From NCBI GenBank assembly GCA_018377375.1, contig JAGZZN010000006.1, forward strand, positions 1 to 53,935: a stretch of DNA of 53,935 nucleotides, in the 5' to 3' direction. A program made the position numbers and the translations under genes. The DNA comes from Streptococcus parasanguinis. GTDB lineage: Bacteria; Bacillota; Bacilli; Lactobacillales; Streptococcaceae. Below the pieces are notes generated by a model. That model had not been told where the DNA came from. It did no database searches and saw nothing but the letters and a program-made list of their open reading frames with translations. Below, one piece after another: positions 40,601 through 49,566 of the stretch. The first letter of the stretch is position 1. The number at the start of each line of letters is the position of its first letter.

Positions 40601-41524
40601 GTGGACCTAAGTAGTCGATCCGAACATTTGATGGGAACGACCATCACTGTTTCGATCTGTCACCCACAAGCGAATGAACTCTTAGCCCGCTGCTTTGAAC
40701 TTCTTCGCTCCTACGAACATCGCTTCAGTGCCAATGATGCAAGTTCTGAACTCATGGAGGTCAATCACCAAGCTGGTATTTCCCCAGTCCAAGTGCATCC
40801 AGATCTTTTTGAACTGATTGCATTAGGAACCTTGCATAGTCAAGCTCAGAACAGCCATTTAAACATCGCCATTGGTCCTCTTGTACAGACCTGGCGAATT
40901 GGATTTTCAGATGCTAGACGTCCCCAGCAAGGGGAAATCGATCAAGCTCTGACCTTGATCGATCCTCACCAAATCCAGCTCGACCCAGAAAACCATACGG
41001 TCTTTCTGACACGTCCTGGAATGAAGATTGATTTAGGAGCCTTAGCTAAGGGCTATAGTGCAGACTGCATTGCGACCTTTTTAAAGAGCCAGGGAGTAAC
41101 AGATGCCTTGATCGATCTTGGAGGAAATATCCTCACTGTCGGTCAACATCCCATCAAACAACAGCCTTGGCGGATTGGCATTCAAAATCCAGTCGAAAAA
41201 AGAGGTCGGCACCTACTGGTCCTCTCTGTCAAGGATAAATCTATTGTCACCTCTGGCATCTACGAGCGTCATTTAGAAGTTGACGGCCAGTCGTTTCACC
41301 ACATCTTTGATAGCGCGACGGGCTATCCGGTTGAGACAGACTTAGCCAGTATCACCATCATATCTGATCGATCCGTAGACGGGGAGATATGGACTACCCG
41401 CCTGTTCGGGGAATCTCCTGCTTCTATCCTCAACACTGTTGAATCACTTCCTGGTATAGATACCTTGTTGGTTTCTCAAACAGGCAAGATCGCCTATACA
41501 AGTGGGCTTCAATCTTATTTATAA
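40601..41524 (+). CDS. apbE: FAD:protein FMN transferase (ApbE family)
   Basis: The start chosen is GTG 40601, preceded by AGGAAAGGA; GTG 40574 lies about 3 nt from the predicted transcript start and has no SD. The ApbE fold is shown by EHLMGTTITVSI at the start, DLGALAKGYSADCIA near 145, DLGGNILTVG near 175 and TSGIYERH. No signal peptide is seen. ApbE links FMN covalently to target threonines of flavoproteins. It is followed by two FMN-reductase genes, as in pneumococcus, so it may flavinylate a partner in this redox set; no typical target motif was noticed in the window. Confidence 0.92.
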   Translation: MDLSSRSEHLMGTTITVSICHPQANELLARCFELLRSYEHRFSANDASSELMEVNHQAGISPVQVHPDLFELIALGTLHSQAQNSHLNIAIGPLVQTWRIGFSDARRPQQGEIDQALTLIDPHQIQLDPENHTVFLTRPGMKIDLGALAKGYSADCIATFLKSQGVTDALIDLGGNILTVGQHPIKQQPWRIGIQNPVEKRGRHLLVLSVKDKSIVTSGIYERHLEVDGQSFHHIFDSATGYPVETDLASITIISDRSVDGEIWTTRLFGESPASILNTVESLPGIDTLLVSQTGKIAYTSGLQSYL

Positions 41525-41549
41525 TTCTCCTATCAGAAAGGAATTTTCC

Positions 41550-42155
41550 ATGATAAAACTTATTGCGATTGTGGGGACAAACTCCAAACGTTCTACAAAC
41601 CGTCAACTGCTTCAATACATGCAAAAACATTTTGCTGACAAGGCTGAGATCGAATTGGTTGAAATTAAAGATATCCCTGTCTTTAACAAACCAGCTGACA
41701 AACAAGTGCCTGAAGCTGTCTTGGATATTGTTGCAAAAATTGAGGAGGCTGATGGAGTCATTATTGGGACTCCAGAATACGACCACTCTATTCCAGCGGT
41801 CTTGATGAGTGCTCTCGCTTGGCTCTCATACGGAGTCTTCCCATTGTTGAATAAACCAGTCATGATTACTGGGGCTTCATACGGTACGTTGGGATCTTCA
41901 CGCGCCCAACTCCAACTTCGCCAAATCTTAAATGCTCCAGAAATTAAAGCGACTGTTTTGCCAGATGAATTCTTGCTCTCTCATTCATTGCAAGCCTTTG
42001 ATCAAAATGGAGACTTGGTGGATTTAGATGTCATTCAAAAATTAGATGCCATCTTTGATGATTTCCGTGTGTTTGTGAAAATCACAGACAAATTGCGCAA
42101 CGCCCAAGAATTGCTTCGAAAAGATGCTGAAGAATTTGACTGGGAAAACTTGTAA
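41550..42155 (+). CDS. NADPH-dependent FMN reductase-family protein
   Basis: The start chosen is ATG 41550 (MIKLIAIVGTNSKRSTNRQL, SD AGAAAGGA), 201 aa. It is a flavodoxin-like fold with phosphate-binding GTNSKRSTN, the loop GTPEYDHSIPAVL near 78 and a MITGASYGTLGSSRAQLQLR segment near 105. Members reduce FMN or quinones/azo compounds with NAD(P)H. The gene lies 25 bp after apbE and 18 bp before a longer homologue, so the three form one operon. Confidence 0.9.
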   Translation: MIKLIAIVGTNSKRSTNRQLLQYMQKHFADKAEIELVEIKDIPVFNKPADKQVPEAVLDIVAKIEEADGVIIGTPEYDHSIPAVLMSALAWLSYGVFPLLNKPVMITGASYGTLGSSRAQLQLRQILNAPEIKATVLPDEFLLSHSLQAFDQNGDLVDLDVIQKLDAIFDDFRVFVKITDKLRNAQELLRKDAEEFDWENL

Positions 42156-42173
42156 GATAGGAGACAGAAAAGA

Positions 42174-43418
42174 ATGAAATTTGTTGGACTTGTAGGATCG
42201 AACTACGATCAATCATATAACCGTAAACTTTTGGAATTCATTCGCCGCCAATTTAAAATCAAATTTGAATTGGAAGTTCTTGAAATCGACGAAGTTCCAA
42301 TGTTTAACCAAGATGAAAAATGGGACGAAAGTTTCCAATTGCGTCTTTTATATAACAAAATCACTCGTGCAGATGGTGTTATCATTGCCACTCCAGAGCA
42401 CAACCATACGATCTCTGCTGCTCTCAAGTCTGTTCTTGAATGGCTATCTTTCGAGGTGCATCCATTTGAAAACAAACCGGTTATGATCGTCGGTGCTTCT
42501 TACTATGATCAAGGGACTTCACGCGCACAGGTTCACCTCCGTAAGATCCTTGATGCTCCAGGCGTCAATGCTTACACTCTTCCAGGGAATGAATTCCTTC
42601 TAGGAAAAGCGAAAGAAGCTTTTGACGAAAACGGCAATATCATCAACGAGGGAACCGTCAAATTCCTTGAAACCTGCTTGGATAATTTTATGAAATACGT
42701 TGAGGTTGTATCGAAATTGAAAAAACCAAAACCAATTGAACCAGAAGACTTGGATTGTAATCATCCAATCGCTACAACTGTTACTGAAGTCGATCCTGAC
42801 GATCCAGATTGGGTAGAAAAGGTAGCTGAAATCACTGGTGCCGTTTCTGGCGATACCTATGTCAAACTCGACCACGGTATCCTAACCGTTAACCAAATTG
42901 ATATGTTCTTAAAGGCTATGCCATTTGAATTGACCTATGCCGATGATAACAACCAATTCCTCTACTACAATAATGCCCATCAAGATCCTGATACCATGTT
43001 TGCCAAACGCGTGCCACCTCAATCAGGAAGCCGGATGTCAACCGTTCACGGCTCCCTACCACCAGCACGTATGAAAAACGTGGAATGGGTGATTGGTACC
43101 CTTCGTAACGGTAACCAAGACTATGTTCGGACTATTGTTCCAGGATCTCCTGAAGGCGTGATCAACACTCACAACTACCAAGCTATGTACTATGAAGATG
43201 GTTCATACGCTGGTATCAATGAGATCGTCTTCAACTTCAAACCATGGTTGGACTGGTACCTACAAACAACAGGACAACGTCTAGTTGGCGGAAGCGGTCC
43301 ATTTGCTCCTGCTGGTGGACACGGTAGTGCAGATGCAACTTCTGGTGCTTCTGATGCTGGAGGACATGGTGACGGAGGGCACGGAGATGCCGATGCCACT
43401 TCTGGTGCAAGCAACTAA
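42174..43418 (+). CDS. FMN reductase fused to PAS-like domain, His/Gly tail
   Basis: A 414-aa protein. Residues 1-185 repeat the fold of the preceding gene (GSNYDQSYNRKL, ATPEHNHTISAAL, MIVGASYYDQGTSRAQVHLR). Residues about 205-375 look like the PAS domain found with DUF438 proteins: FELTYADDNNQFLYYNNAH, then SLPPARMKNVEWVIGTLRNG and a final IVFNFKPWLDWYL. The last 40 residues are a low-complexity tail with two copies of ADATSGAS and several GGHG/HGD units that could bind metal. The fusion suggests sensing or docking linked to flavin reduction; the actual reaction is unknown. The same neighbourhood exists in pneumococcus. Confidence 0.82.
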   Translation: MKFVGLVGSNYDQSYNRKLLEFIRRQFKIKFELEVLEIDEVPMFNQDEKWDESFQLRLLYNKITRADGVIIATPEHNHTISAALKSVLEWLSFEVHPFENKPVMIVGASYYDQGTSRAQVHLRKILDAPGVNAYTLPGNEFLLGKAKEAFDENGNIINEGTVKFLETCLDNFMKYVEVVSKLKKPKPIEPEDLDCNHPIATTVTEVDPDDPDWVEKVAEITGAVSGDTYVKLDHGILTVNQIDMFLKAMPFELTYADDNNQFLYYNNAHQDPDTMFAKRVPPQSGSRMSTVHGSLPPARMKNVEWVIGTLRNGNQDYVRTIVPGSPEGVINTHNYQAMYYEDGSYAGINEIVFNFKPWLDWYLQTTGQRLVGGSGPFAPAGGHGSADATSGASDAGGHGDGGHGDADATSGASN

Positions 43419-43425
43419 GAAACTA

Positions 43426-43457
43426 GAAAAAAATGAAGCTTCGTGCTTCATTTTTTT
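43426..43457. terminator. bidirectional terminator
   Basis: AAATGAAGC-TTCGT-GCTTCATTT with seven A and seven T on its sides serves both the + operon ending at 43418 and the - operon ending at 43456. Confidence 0.9.
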
Positions 43458-44028
43458 ATTGTAACTCCTTGATGATCTTCTTAGCATCTTCGTTTGAAAT
43501 AGCCCCTAATTGGACATGTCCAATTTTCCCATGACTGTCTATAAAGACTTCTGTAGGAATAGAGCGAACCTGATAATCTGCAAATGCAGAACCATCTGGA
43601 TTGTACAAGACCGGTACGGACTTGTAATCTTGTTGATCAAACCATTTGACGAATTCTTCTTCTGTTTTTTCACCTTGGAGTCCTGGTGCCATAATGGTCA
43701 GAATTTCAAAGTCTCTATCCGTATCCTTGACCAATTTCTCTAATTCAGGCATACTTTGCCGGCAAGGGCCACACCAGGTTGCCCAAAATTTCAAATAAAC
43801 CTTCTTCCCTTTGTAGTCAGAAAGTTTGACAGTCTTGCCCTGCATATCCTTTAGTTCAAAGTCACTAGCGTCTTTTCCCACTAAAGGATGTTTGCTAGCG
43901 GTTGTGTTGGTCATTGATTGATTATTCATTGATTGATTATTCATGCCGCTTTCGGACTGATTCATAGAGCAAGCAGTCAGGATAGACAGAGAAAGAAGCG
44001 AAAAACAGGCGTATTTAATAACTTTCAT
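43456..44028 (-). CDS. thioredoxin-like lipoprotein (TlpA/Etrx family)
   Basis: A 190-aa lipoprotein: signal peptide with lipobox LTAC near 20, a linker with the duplicated MNNQS unit, then a TlpA-like thioredoxin domain. The active site is ATWCGPCRQSMPEL near 100 and the cis-Pro loop VRSIPTEVF near 160. It acts outside the membrane on protein disulfides, receiving electrons from CcdA encoded 22 bp upstream. In pneumococcus the Etrx/CcdA pairs reduce the methionine sulfoxide reductase MsrAB; no msrAB lies here, so the target is elsewhere. Confidence 0.92.
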   Translation of the reverse strand: MKVIKYACFSLLSLSILTACSMNQSESGMNNQSMNNQSMTNTTASKHPLVGKDASDFELKDMQGKTVKLSDYKGKKVYLKFWATWCGPCRQSMPELEKLVKDTDRDFEILTIMAPGLQGEKTEEEFVKWFDQQDYKSVPVLYNPDGSAFADYQVRSIPTEVFIDSHGKIGHVQLGAISNEDAKKIIKELQ

Positions 44029-44050
44029 AATGAGTAAACCTCCATTTGAT

Positions 44051-44758
44051 TTATGAAAAGATAGCAGACAAGCTATTCAATTGTCCCAAGAGTAACAAAA
44101 TCCCCATAATGATGATAATAAAGCCACCAATCTTCTTTAGTAATAAGAGATGGGGTTTGAGACGATTAAAGTATGGGAGAATGATCCCAGATGCTAGAGC
44201 TAGAAGTAAGAATGGAATAGCCATACCTAATGTATAAATGAAAAGGTAAACAGCTCCCATAAGGGCATCTTGTCCATTGGATGCTGCCAAGGCAAGAACA
44301 GAGCCAAGAACAGGTCCGATACAAGGAGTCCAACCAAAACTAAAGCCCAATCCAAGCAGGAAAGCTGAAAATAATTCATTCTTGTGCTTGTTTGCCCCGA
44401 AATCCATTGTCTTCTGTTTCTCTAAGAAGCTGAAGTGAAAGACTTCCATCTGATGAAGACCAAGAATAATGATGAGAATTCCCATCAGGTAACGAAACCA
44501 GTTGGTGTACATGATTTGGCCAAGCAAACCTGCTCCGAAACCTATGATAAGGAAAATAACAGAAATACCTGCGATAAAACACAAGGTCTTAACGATGCCA
44601 TGCCAGCGTATCTTTTTCCCAAAAATCTGAACGGATTTTTCCTGATCACTTCCTAGCAAAACGCCTATGTAGACCGGGAGCAAAGGAAAGACACAGGGAG
44701 AGAAAAAGGAGAGAATCCCTGCCAGAAAGACAGTGAAAGAGAAAACGATTTGATTCAT
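44051..44758 (-). CDS. ccdA: CcdA/DsbD-type thiol transporter
   Basis: A 235-aa protein with six membrane helices and the two cysteine sites of the family: FFSPCVFPLLPVYIG near 20 and GWTPCIGPVLGS near 140. It moves reducing power from cytoplasmic thioredoxin to the extracellular thioredoxin-like lipoprotein that follows it. Upstream, TGT-TATACT is a probable extended -10. It forms a two-gene operon. Confidence 0.94.
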   Translation of the reverse strand: MNQIVFSFTVFLAGILSFFSPCVFPLLPVYIGVLLGSDQEKSVQIFGKKIRWHGIVKTLCFIAGISVIFLIIGFGAGLLGQIMYTNWFRYLMGILIIILGLHQMEVFHFSFLEKQKTMDFGANKHKNELFSAFLLGLGFSFGWTPCIGPVLGSVLALAASNGQDALMGAVYLFIYTLGMAIPFLLLALASGIILPYFNRLKPHLLLLKKIGGFIIIIMGILLLLGQLNSLSAIFS

Positions 44759-44871
44759 AAAATGCTCCGTATATTGATATGTTAGAAATAGTATAACATG
44801 CCCTTCCTTAAATTAAAAATTTCTGCTACGTTTTGGTTTTAAAGAATCCATTTCGTTACTAGTTTCAAAAT

Positions 44872-44905
44872 CAAAAAAACTCTAAAGCAGGTAACTTTAG
44901 AGTTT
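44872..44905 (-). terminator. terminator of brnQ
   Basis: AAACTCTAAAG and CTTTAGAGTTT arms are followed by seven T on the minus strand, 10 nt after the stop. Confidence 0.85.
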
Positions 44906-44915
44906 CTAGCAAATC

Positions 44916-46235
44916 TTATTCTTCTTCTGCGCTTTGTTTATTTGGTAAAAACAGAGAGAGCACAATCCCGACTACTGCTGGAAGTAACCATGGAAGAGAC
45001 TCCGCAGCAAATGGTAAAGTTTTAATAATGTTAGCTAAGCTTGAAAGTTTAAAGGTGCTTGCAAGAACATCTGCAAACGCCACCAAGCTAACTAAGAAAA
45101 TAGTCAGTTGCATTCCTGGTTTTGAAAGATCGATAAATTTGTTAACAATCACAATCAACACAATGGTAATGGTGATTGGGTAAAGAATCATTAAGACAGG
45201 TAATGAATAGGCAATAATGGCGCTCAAGCCAAGGTTGGCAATCGCAAAACCAATCAGAGTGAAGAAACTTGCATAGACTTTGTAAGAAATTTTAGGGAAA
45301 GTGTTATGGAAGAATTCCCCTGTCGATACGATCAAACCAGCTGTTGTGGTAAAGCAAGTCACCGTTACCATACCTGCAAGGAAAATTTGAGCAACTGGGC
45401 CGAAGATAGCCTTGGTTGCTTCTGAGAGGACATAAACACCCTTATTGGCATCGGAAGCCATCACTTCTGCTGGAATTGGGAAGTGATTTCCAAGATAACC
45501 CAATCCAATATACAAAATACTAAAGCCAATGGCTACAACGATGCCAACAATCCAGATCGTTTTAATGTATTCTTTTTTGCTGGTGAAACCAAGTTGATTA
45601 AGAGTAGTCACTGCGATGACGCTAAAGGCAACAGATGCCAAGGCATCCAAGGTGTTATACCCTTCAAGGAAACCTTGCCCAAAGGCAGATGCTTGGTAGG
45701 CTTCTGTTGCCACTTGAGGCGCGTGTCCGCTGTACTTGAGAGCACCAAGGACAACGAGTACAACAATCAAGATAGCAAAGACAGGTGTTAAAATCCGACC
45801 TATACTATCTAGGATTTTAGAAGGATACAAGGCAATCAAATAGGCCAAACAGAAATAAATCAAGGTAAAAATGAAGAGACCAAGTCCTCCATTGGCATTT
45901 CCTAACAAGGGGGCGATTCCAACTTCGTAAGAAACAGTAACCGTTCTTGGAATAGCAAAGAAGGGGCCAATAGAGAGGTATAAGGCTACCAGATAAACGA
46001 TGGCAAACCAAGGAGCAATTTTTCGTGAAATCTCATGGATATACCCTTTAGGATTGAGTGTCCCAATAATCAAGGTGATAATCGCAATCCCTACTCCTGA
46101 TAAGACAAATCCAGCAATAGCCGGCCAAAAATGGCTACCCGACTGGGCACCTAGCGCAGGTGGAAAGATCAAATTCCCTGCACCGAAGAAAATACCAAAT
46201 AACAGCAAACCTGTTAAGGAACCTTTTCGTAACAT
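44916..46235 (-). CDS. brnQ: branched-chain amino acid cation symporter
   Basis: A 439-aa, 12-helix LIVCS-family carrier for Leu, Ile and Val. It starts LTGLLLFGIFFGAGNLIFPP (the family signature) and has ARTVTVSYEVG-type and YNTLDALASVAF blocks (near 205). The SD is AAAAGGAGAAC. The promoter is TTGCCG/TATACT with a 17-bp spacer. No good CodY box was found here, unlike at ilvD. Confidence 0.95.
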   Translation of the reverse strand: MLRKGSLTGLLLFGIFFGAGNLIFPPALGAQSGSHFWPAIAGFVLSGVGIAIITLIIGTLNPKGYIHEISRKIAPWFAIVYLVALYLSIGPFFAIPRTVTVSYEVGIAPLLGNANGGLGLFIFTLIYFCLAYLIALYPSKILDSIGRILTPVFAILIVVLVVLGALKYSGHAPQVATEAYQASAFGQGFLEGYNTLDALASVAFSVIAVTTLNQLGFTSKKEYIKTIWIVGIVVAIGFSILYIGLGYLGNHFPIPAEVMASDANKGVYVLSEATKAIFGPVAQIFLAGMVTVTCFTTTAGLIVSTGEFFHNTFPKISYKVYASFFTLIGFAIANLGLSAIIAYSLPVLMILYPITITIVLIVIVNKFIDLSKPGMQLTIFLVSLVAFADVLASTFKLSSLANIIKTLPFAAESLPWLLPAVVGIVLSLFLPNKQSAEEE

Positions 46236-46430
46236 GTGTTCTCCTTTTCATTTGTCAATCTTTCCTAGTATAACAGCTTTTATCCACCACGGCAATTCTT
46301 TTTTTCTGAATCTATTGATTTTCTCAATTGGCAGTTAAGGCTTTTAACAACATTGAACGATTGTGGAGTTCATAAGCACATTCTTGCCAAGTGTGTTACA
46401 ATTGAACTACTACTATATTTAGGAGTCATC

Positions 46431-47453
46431 ATGTTTTTCTATCTATTCTGGTTGGTTCCAGCTACTATTTTTTTATTTTTCTTTATGAACGACCGCAGAC
46501 GACTGATCAATGCTTACCTCTTTTCAATAAGTTTCGGCCTTTTCCTCCTAATTTCCGCCCTTCTACTAGTTGTTCGTACGGAGCTCTGGTTTAACCAAAA
46601 GGTTGCCATCATTATCTTTTCAGTACTTGCTATTCTTGTTTTACTCAGTATTATTTTCTCAACTGTTTTTCTTCTTTTTAACGGCCGGCAAATGATATCT
46701 TTTGAAGGCAAAAGATTGGCAAACCTCCTCTCACTCCTATATGGGATCTTTATTATCGGCACCTTGGCGCTTCATTTCCTTCCTTATTTCCCAGGAAAAG
46801 ACCTCTTGATTTATCCAACAGACTTTGCCCTCTTTTACTCGACTTTTCTTTATCTTTCTTATGTTTTATATGGGACTTTTTGCAATTACTTGCCCGTTCG
46901 TAAAGAGCCCGATATTATCATCATCCTTGGCTCCGGTCTAATCGGGAATAAAGTACCACCACTTTTGGCCCAGCGTCTAACTAAAGCAAAGACTATCTAT
47001 GAGCAGTTCGAGGGACGATCAAAACTAATTGTTTCTGGTGGACAAGGTGCGGATGAGTTAACCTCAGAGGCGGAAGCTATGGCAAACTACCTGATGGAAC
47101 AGGGTGTACCACAGGAAGACATTTTGATTGAGAATCGTTCTCGAACGACTTTTGAGAATCTGACCTTTAGCAAGGCTATTCTTGAAGATCAGGGACTAGG
47201 AAAGAGTGTCCTTGTGGTGACCAATTCCTTTCACGCTCTTCGGGCTGGTGTCTTTATGAGACGATTAAAAATCCCTGGACGCAGTGTCGGTTCAAAAACA
47301 GCTTTTTATTATCTTCCATCGGCTTGGATCCGAGAAACGGTTGGGCTAGTTTCTCTCTATTGGAAATGGCATGCTGCTTTCTTAGCTTTTCTATTTCTGC
47401 CTTGGTTCTTTTCACAAATCATGAGTATCGTGAACTATTTCTTTATTTACTAA
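46431..47453 (+). CDS. YdcF/ElyC-family membrane protein
   Basis: The start chosen is ATG 46431 (SD TAGGAG); an in-frame ATG 78 bp upstream has no SD. The 340-aa protein has four to five N-terminal membrane helices, a DUF218/YdcF domain (about 155-305: PDIIIILGSGLIG, LIVSGGQGADELTSEAEAMA, ENRSRTTFENLTFS, VVTNSFHALRAGVFM) and a final membrane helix. E. coli relatives ElyC and SanA act in envelope integrity; the activity is unknown. TGT-TACAAT upstream is a probable extended -10. Confidence 0.87.
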   Translation: MFFYLFWLVPATIFLFFFMNDRRRLINAYLFSISFGLFLLISALLLVVRTELWFNQKVAIIIFSVLAILVLLSIIFSTVFLLFNGRQMISFEGKRLANLLSLLYGIFIIGTLALHFLPYFPGKDLLIYPTDFALFYSTFLYLSYVLYGTFCNYLPVRKEPDIIIILGSGLIGNKVPPLLAQRLTKAKTIYEQFEGRSKLIVSGGQGADELTSEAEAMANYLMEQGVPQEDILIENRSRTTFENLTFSKAILEDQGLGKSVLVVTNSFHALRAGVFMRRLKIPGRSVGSKTAFYYLPSAWIRETVGLVSLYWKWHAAFLAFLFLPWFFSQIMSIVNYFFIY

Positions 47454-47455
47454 CC

Positions 47456-47491
47456 AAAAAAGTTCTCTGCAAATTAGCTGAGAACTTTTTT
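47456..47491. terminator. bidirectional terminator
   Basis: AAAAAAGTTCTC and GAGAACTTTTTT pair around a 12-nt loop between two converging genes. Confidence 0.88.
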
Positions 47492-47500
47492 ATATCATGT

Positions 47501-48055
47501 CTAATGATCACTGAAGCGTCGGTATTCAATACGGAAATCAAAGTAATTCTCTGCTTGCAGTTTATGGAAGATGTCCCGATAAGCCTCTTCATCAAATTGA
47601 TCGCCTCGATAAAGAATCTCAAAACTCAGATCATCGTATTCTAAAAAGGCATTAGCAGTTTTAAATCCATTTCGCTTATAGAAATCCATCCGAGACTGAC
47701 GTTGCTCTATATTGTCGCATTCTTCATCTAAACGTTCCACTTCAAGAATCATGGTCCTTTGGTAAAATTCCACCAATTTTTCAATGATTTCTTGACCATA
47801 TCCGTGGCTTCTTAAATGTGGCATAATGGCAAAGAAACTGACATAAAAAGCTTTCTGATTATAGATTGAAAAAGCGAATCCGACAAATTCTTCCTCGTTA
47901 TAAAAAGCAAAGAAATTGGCATCGTCATTGTCCGTATAGCGTAAAAATTCTGACAAAGGAACACGCTCTTCTTCTGGAAATGCTTCGATATTCAGCCTTT
48001 CGACCTTATCCAGATCTGGGAACGTTTCAGTGATTAATTGGCTCGTTAAGCTCAT
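47501..48055 (-). CDS. GNAT N-acetyltransferase
   Basis: A 184-aa GNAT: LNIEAFPEEERVPLSEFLRY at the start, the core strand FFAIMPHLRSHGYGQEIIEKL with the acetyl-CoA loop RSHGYG near 85, and FYKRNGFKTANAF near 130. The substrate is unknown. The SD is AGGAGGCC. It stands alone, convergent with the YdcF gene and divergent from the MATE gene. Confidence 0.85.
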   Translation of the reverse strand: MSLTSQLITETFPDLDKVERLNIEAFPEEERVPLSEFLRYTDNDDANFFAFYNEEEFVGFAFSIYNQKAFYVSFFAIMPHLRSHGYGQEIIEKLVEFYQRTMILEVERLDEECDNIEQRQSRMDFYKRNGFKTANAFLEYDDLSFEILYRGDQFDEEAYRDIFHKLQAENYFDFRIEYRRFSDH

Positions 48056-48115
48056 AAGGCCTCCTTTTCTGACACGATTATATCAAAAAATGTAAGGGGA
48101 TTCAACTACCGATGC

Positions 48116-48144
48116 TTGTCGCTGGTTACTGAAGTTGGTATAAT
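48116..48144 (+). promoter_or_regulatory. promoter giving an apparently leaderless MATE mRNA
   Basis: TTGTCG (48116-48121), a 17-bp spacer ending TGG, and TATAAT (48139-48144). Only six bases (GGCACT) separate the -10 from the ATG at 48151, so transcription should start at or next to the A of the start codon. No SD is present. Confidence 0.75.
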
Positions 48145-48150
48145 GGCACT

Positions 48151-49494
48151 ATGAAAAGAATTCAACGTGTGGATCTCATAGATGGCCCTATTTTACCAGC
48201 TCTTTTGAGTTTTGCCTTTCCTATTCTCTTATCCAATATTTTCCAACAAGTCTACAATATATCGGATGTTATGATTGTTGGGCGTTTTTTAGGTCAAAAA
48301 TCATTGGCAGCCGTTGGGGCGACCTCTGCTATCTTTGATCTGATTGTCGGATTTGCTGTCGGTGTTGGAAATGGGATGGGCATCATTATCGCGAGAAATT
48401 ATGGAGCTAAAAACGATGACCAATTACGAAAATCAGTTGCAGCAACTGCTGTTATTGGCGGCATCCTCAGTCTCCTTGTGATCTTCATTGGTGCTGTCGG
48501 ACTTTATCCGCTGCTCCAGTTTTTAGGGACCCCATCAGCTATTCTAGCTCAGTCCTATCTTTATATTTCCACCATTGTTAATGGTGTGGCTGTGACCTTT
48601 GCCTATAATCTTTGCGCCGGACTTCTGAGAGCGGTTGGCGATAGCTTAGCGGCACTCTATTTCTTGATTATCGCTGCTGTTCTCAATATTCTTCTTGATC
48701 TTTATTTTATTACCCAACTCCATCTCGGAGTCCAATCCGCTGGTATCGCGACCATTATTGCGCAAAGTTTTTCTGCACTTCTTTGTTTCTTTTATATTCG
48801 CAAAAAAGTGCCTTTCCTCCTGCCAAATCGCAACGATTTTGTTTGGGATCAAAGGCTCTATCAGGACTTAATCAGTCAGGGATTTACCATGGGGCTCATG
48901 TCTTCCATTGTCTCTATCGGAACCGTCATCTTACAATCAGCTATCAATAAGCTTGGAATGACCATCATAAGTGCTCAAATCTCAGCTCGTCGGATCATGT
49001 CCTTTGCCCTTCTGCCAATGGCTGCTATTTCCACTAGTATGACGACCTTTACCTCGCAAAACTTTGGTGCCAAACAATTCCGACGCATTCAAAAAGGGGT
49101 CAAACAGGCTTGTCTTCTCTCCTTCGTTTGGTCGATCATTGTTGCCATCCTCCTCTTCTTTACAAGTCCGTTCTTGACAAGCCTCATATCTGGATCAACC
49201 AATCCTAACTTGATCGCAAATGCCAGTCTCTATCTGCAAATTAGCTCCTGCTTCTATCCGGTCTTAGGATGCCTCTTGATTTTAGGGAATTCCCTCCAAG
49301 GTATCGGCCGAAAATTGACCCCTTTGATTTCTAGCTTTATCGAGTTAACAGGAAAAATTCTCTTTGTATTTTTCATTATCCCTCATACAGGCTATATAGG
49401 AGTCATTCTTTGTGAGCCTCTCATTTGGGTTCCAATGACCCTTCAACTCTGGTTTACGTACCACAAAGCCAGTCATCAGCTTCTTGCATCATAA
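48151..49494 (+). CDS. MATE-family multidrug efflux transporter
   Basis: A 447-aa, 12-helix protein. LLSNIFQQVYNISDVMIVG and FVGVGNGMGIIIARNYGAKN lie in the first half, and AISTSMTTFTSQNFGAKQF and GNSLQGIGRK in the second. This is the NorM/DinF-type pattern. It is a second, distinct MATE pump from the one at 25425. The substrate is unknown. It appears to be translated from a leaderless transcript because the -10 TATAAT is seven bases before the ATG. Confidence 0.9.
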   Translation: MKRIQRVDLIDGPILPALLSFAFPILLSNIFQQVYNISDVMIVGRFLGQKSLAAVGATSAIFDLIVGFAVGVGNGMGIIIARNYGAKNDDQLRKSVAATAVIGGILSLLVIFIGAVGLYPLLQFLGTPSAILAQSYLYISTIVNGVAVTFAYNLCAGLLRAVGDSLAALYFLIIAAVLNILLDLYFITQLHLGVQSAGIATIIAQSFSALLCFFYIRKKVPFLLPNRNDFVWDQRLYQDLISQGFTMGLMSSIVSIGTVILQSAINKLGMTIISAQISARRIMSFALLPMAAISTSMTTFTSQNFGAKQFRRIQKGVKQACLLSFVWSIIVAILLFFTSPFLTSLISGSTNPNLIANASLYLQISSCFYPVLGCLLILGNSLQGIGRKLTPLISSFIELTGKILFVFFIIPHTGYIGVILCEPLIWVPMTLQLWFTYHKASHQLLAS

Positions 49495-49515
49495 CATTCG
49501 ACGAGTACATAATAA

Positions 49516-49550
49516 AATAACTTCTGCTCATTTGAACAGAAGTTGTTTTT
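49516..49550. terminator. bidirectional terminator
   Basis: AACTTCTG (49519-49526) and CAGAAGTT (49537-49544) with T or A tracts lie between two converging genes. Confidence 0.85.
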
Positions 49551-49566
49551 TGTCATCAGGCATCTA

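Noticed and set aside
46236..46352. CodY box upstream of brnQ
   Set aside because: The best alignments have five or more mismatches to the 15-bp consensus.
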